A model generated the notes under the pieces. That model did no database searches. It saw nothing but the letters and a program-made list of their open reading frames with translations, and was not told the DNA's origin. A DNA stretch of 64,000 bases from Amaranthus tricolor (Eukaryota; Streptophyta; Magnoliopsida; Caryophyllales; Amaranthaceae), in NCBI RefSeq assembly GCF_026212465.1, contig NC_080050.1, positions 31,615,570 through 31,679,569 of the forward strand, written 5' to 3'. The position numbers and the translations under genes were made by a program. Positions 61,601 through 64,000 of this stretch are shown piece by piece. Within the stretch, counting starts at the first letter, position 1; every line of letters starts with the position of its first letter.

Positions 61601-63273
61601 CTTTTCTTCATTGACTTTAATAAGCATGTTCGAACGCTCCTGCAATGATCTGGAAAGAGCAGCACTCTCGCTTTCAGCCTGCATGAGCTCCTGATCCAAG
61701 CTAGCCATCTTTGTTTCCAGCTCATGTTTCATTCTGTCGTACTGCTTGTTCTTCGTTAGCGTAAGTTCTTGAAGCTTATGATCATTCTCTTCCTTCAGAT
61801 TTCTTATCTGTCTCATGCATTCTTTCAAAGCACCATCCAAATGGGCAGCCCTATCTTCTGCTGCTAATTTTGCTAAAGTTACAGTCTCCAAATGATTCTT
61901 CAACGACAGAGCTTCTGCTTCCGCCTTCTCCCAACCTGCAGAAGAGCACGTACAGTGAGGATACGCACTTGTGAAACTTCAATAGAAACAAGAATTAAAT
62001 CTGACACAAAAACTTGTATGCGGCCGCCTCACGCATGCGACCAAAAAAATTTTATGCTTGCCGAATTCAAGCCTTAGGACACACATTTCAAGACTTAAAA
62101 AGCCAAATCTAACACTTAAAAGTAAAAACCCCAACTCCAAGCCTGAATCTTCCTTCCCAGAGGCTTAATTTAATTTTTTAGCTATCGAGTTGAACCCTTA
62201 AAACACTCATTCCACCACTTAAAATGCCAATTCTAACTCTTAAAACCCCTACTCCAATCCTTAATCTTATATTTTACTTACCTACTCCAACTGTAAAATA
62301 TCCATTATAAGACTTAGAATGTCCATTTCAATGGTTTAAAGTTTGGCAAATCCAATGCCTATTTCAAGGTCCAAAATATCCGTTCAAGCTTTAACATGGC
62401 AACTTCAAAATTATGGACTGGACCTATAAGTGGTCGCACGTACGCTGCCGTCTCACAGAAGATTTGTTGTTAATCTGATGCAATACTTGGTAATAAATTT
62501 AAGATAATTGCATCAAAATATTCCCAAGATATCTAACAAAATCAGATACCTGAAACGGCTTCTTCAGCCACCTTAGCATGCTGTTTGACAAGTTCTTCCT
62601 TGGTAGTTATCTCCGAATTAGCTGTCGAGAATTTCTCATTAAGTTCATTAATTTCATCCTCCATTGTTTTGACTTGATCTTCATAGGTCTTTACTTGGTC
62701 TTCATATACTTTCACTTGTTCCTCATACGTCTTCACCTGATTTTCCAATCCACTCAAATGCGTGTAAGACTCGATGGAAATCTGAACATAATTCGAGTTC
62801 TTGTGTTTATCTTGTCCCTGAGAAGAAATTATGGCAATAGCAAATTACCGAGAAGAATAATCGAGACAAAATTTGATTGGAATGAATCACATGCATTATA
62901 TATTAGTTTTAGTATCATTTAGCAATAAACAGTGCTAAAAGACATTAATGCACAGAAGAGAATCTCATAACTGTTAATTTGTAAGAGACAAGAATTAATG
63001 TTCATCAAATTACCAATTACAGAAATTTTAATCAGAAGAATCTAACAGAACAATGAATAGCTATGTAAGCATTCAAAATACATAGCGAATACGAGTAGAA
63101 CAACGGAATGTGAAAATAAAATACACAGCAATCCAACAAGAAGCAACCTTATCTGGATGAGATCCGCCAGAAGCCGAAGATGCCCCAGCAACAGAATCCA
63201 ATGTAGCAATAACCTTCTCTGCAGCCGACTTATCGGATGATTTCTTCTTCCAAGGCCAACTCCGACGGTCCAT
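58646..63273 (-). CDS. FPP: filament-like plant protein (FPP family, long coiled coil)
   Basis: Five coding exons join in phase: 63273-63148, 62817-62550, 61935-59541, 59318-59261 and 59086-58646; 3288 nt, 1095 aa. MDRRSWPWKKKSSDKS is the family N-terminus, and the C-terminus SRGFSRFFSSKGKIGY is close to that of Arabidopsis FPP4. Between them are very long coiled coils: AVSGWEKAEAEA, HLDGALKECMRQIRNLKEEN, LQERSNMLIKVNEEKSRAEA, AKLEAECQRLRGLVRKKLPG, MEEETKMLKEALAKRNSEL, SPDCIDKIALPEN, EKLAECQETIFLLSKQL. FPPs are non-motor coiled-coil proteins of the cell periphery; tomato FPP binds the nuclear-pore-linked MAF1, and a role in microtubule or exocytic organisation has been proposed. Exon 2 encodes a short heptad array (EEQVKVYEDQVKTYEDQVK). 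The numbered orthologue cannot be settled. Confidence 0.95.
62010..62460. mobile_element. non-autonomous element with inverted ends and degenerate tandem repeats in an FPP intron
   Basis: The left end TGTATGCGGCCGCCTCACGC, then ATGCGACCA, is mirrored on the minus strand of the right end by TGTGAGACGGCAGCGTACGT, then GCGACCACTTATAGG. Between them lie about 15 degenerate units of about 22 bp around ACTTAAAATGTCCATTTCAA. The locally GC-rich ends and the repeat-filled body suggest a MITE or fold-back element. Confidence 0.55.
62640..62757 (-). repeat. heptad-type coding repeat in FPP exon 2
   Basis: Consecutive units ENQVKTY, EEQVKVY, EDQVKTY, EDQVKTM form a near-perfect seven-residue array with regular Val and Tyr positions, as expected of a coiled coil. 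Arabidopsis FPP4 has a similar but more diverged array here. Confidence 0.8.
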
Positions 63274-64000
63274 GTTAGACTGCATTGAACCACAGAAAAC
63301 AAGATATTAGTAAAACTAATTAATGCAAACTTGTAATTCTTTTGAGCATTAGCCATGGTGCAGAAACAAAGTTGCATTGTATTGTACCAGCTGGGTTGTA
63401 CGGATTTTCAAATCTACATACTAGCTACATCATAAAGGTGTAAAAAAATGCATTTATACTGATTCAAGTGATATCTCAAAAGATTTGGCGGTAAGCCAGT
63501 AAGACAATCACATCACCCCTTACTACAACAACATGACCGATACCCATTCGCGACTAAAATTGTTTGATTAGGCTGGACTTATTGTGAATGTCAGCGTATT
63601 ATCGGGGAAACACGAGATGCACACACTTCATAAGCCAAGGATATATACGTCCCAAAACCATATGGCAATGAGAAGAAGCTTATAAAATGTGCACACCATC
63701 TTTAATTTGTCGATGTGGGAAAAACATCCCAACAAAAATCACATTTAATCACTAAATATTAGCTGAAAGCAAACCTTCCTCAACAAAGCAATAATCAAAG
63801 CATTCATGGTGAAGACTTTCATTTCAATACTTTATCATGAAAAATGTGTGCAATCCATTGTAAAATCAGCCTAAAGCATTGGGTATATGAACTAAAAGAA
63901 AATGCAAAGGACCAACAAATATAAGTGCAAAGAAAAAGCAGCAAAGCTGAAAACTAAAAAGGTCAAAAAAATGTGCAAGTACTGAGGAGGGCAAGGTATC
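63274..64000 (-). other. FPP leader intron or upstream region
   Basis: An AG acceptor (ATGCAG, ending at 63280) lies six bases before the FPP ATG, so the 5' UTR is probably split and the first exon lies further right, perhaps beyond the window. No gene was recognised; the frames at 63042-63377 overlap exon 1 in other frames. Confidence 0.5.

Noticed and set aside
63042..63377. 111-aa minus-strand frame at the FPP start
   Set aside because: It overlaps FPP exon 1 in another frame and shows no features.
1..64000. tRNA or rRNA genes, CRISPR arrays, bacterial operons, organelle DNA insertions, viral genes
   Set aside because: I looked for B-box/T-loop motifs, spaced repeats, Shine-Dalgarno-led gene strings and long high-GC organelle-like stretches and found none that hold up.

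Overview
This window reads as nuclear DNA of a flowering plant, very probably a eudicot. Genes are broken by many short AT-rich introns with GT-AG borders, long AT-rich intergenic stretches are full of small transposons, and every recognisable protein belongs to a plant family (SAUR, HVA22-like, retinoblastoma-related, filament-like plant protein, plastid-type ATP sulfurylase). The repeat types (short elements ending in GAGACGGTCTCAC, Stowaway elements, tRNA-type SINE tails) are compatible with Caryophyllales, but that placement is only an inference.

Layout, left to right. 1-3.1 kb: two exons of a C2H2 zinc-finger gene on the minus strand, whose 3' part lies outside the window. 3.1-8.7 kb: intergenic, with a fold-back element and a miniature LTR relic. 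8.77-12.2 kb: an HVA22-like (TB2/DP1) gene, minus strand, six coding exons plus a leader exon, with an expanded Ala-rich tail. 12.3-24.4 kb: a gene desert holding MITEs, a decayed non-LTR reverse-transcriptase fragment and small tandem repeats. 24.41-24.73 kb: an intronless SAUR gene, minus strand. 25-37.9 kb: intergenic, with a CACTA-type MITE that has an exact target duplication and a Ty1/copia retrotransposon (about 4.1 kb, minus strand, exact 5-bp target duplication) that has lost most of its reverse transcriptase. 37.99-45.40 kb: a five-exon ATP sulfurylase gene, minus strand. 48.0-56.87 kb: an 18-exon retinoblastoma-related (RBR) gene, plus strand, with E2F-type sites upstream and a leader intron. 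58.65-63.27 kb: a filament-like plant protein (FPP) gene, minus strand, convergent with RBR, whose 5' leader continues to the right.

The genes do not form a pathway or cluster; this is an ordinary plant gene neighbourhood. I joined exons by hand from reading frame, splice borders and family similarity, and the phases close in the four multi-exon genes that are complete here: HVA22-like 361 aa, ATP sulfurylase 484 aa, RBR 1057 aa, FPP 1095 aa. I saw no convincing undescribed multi-gene system. The most interesting points are: a 72-bp duplication in RBR exon 17 that copied a splice donor, so that the exon now runs through the first copy and splices from the second; an ATP sulfurylase with internal Met codons and a lost miR395 site, suggesting an APS2-like dual-targeted, miR395-insensitive form; and a locally amplified family of short elements with GAGACGGTCTCAC ends.
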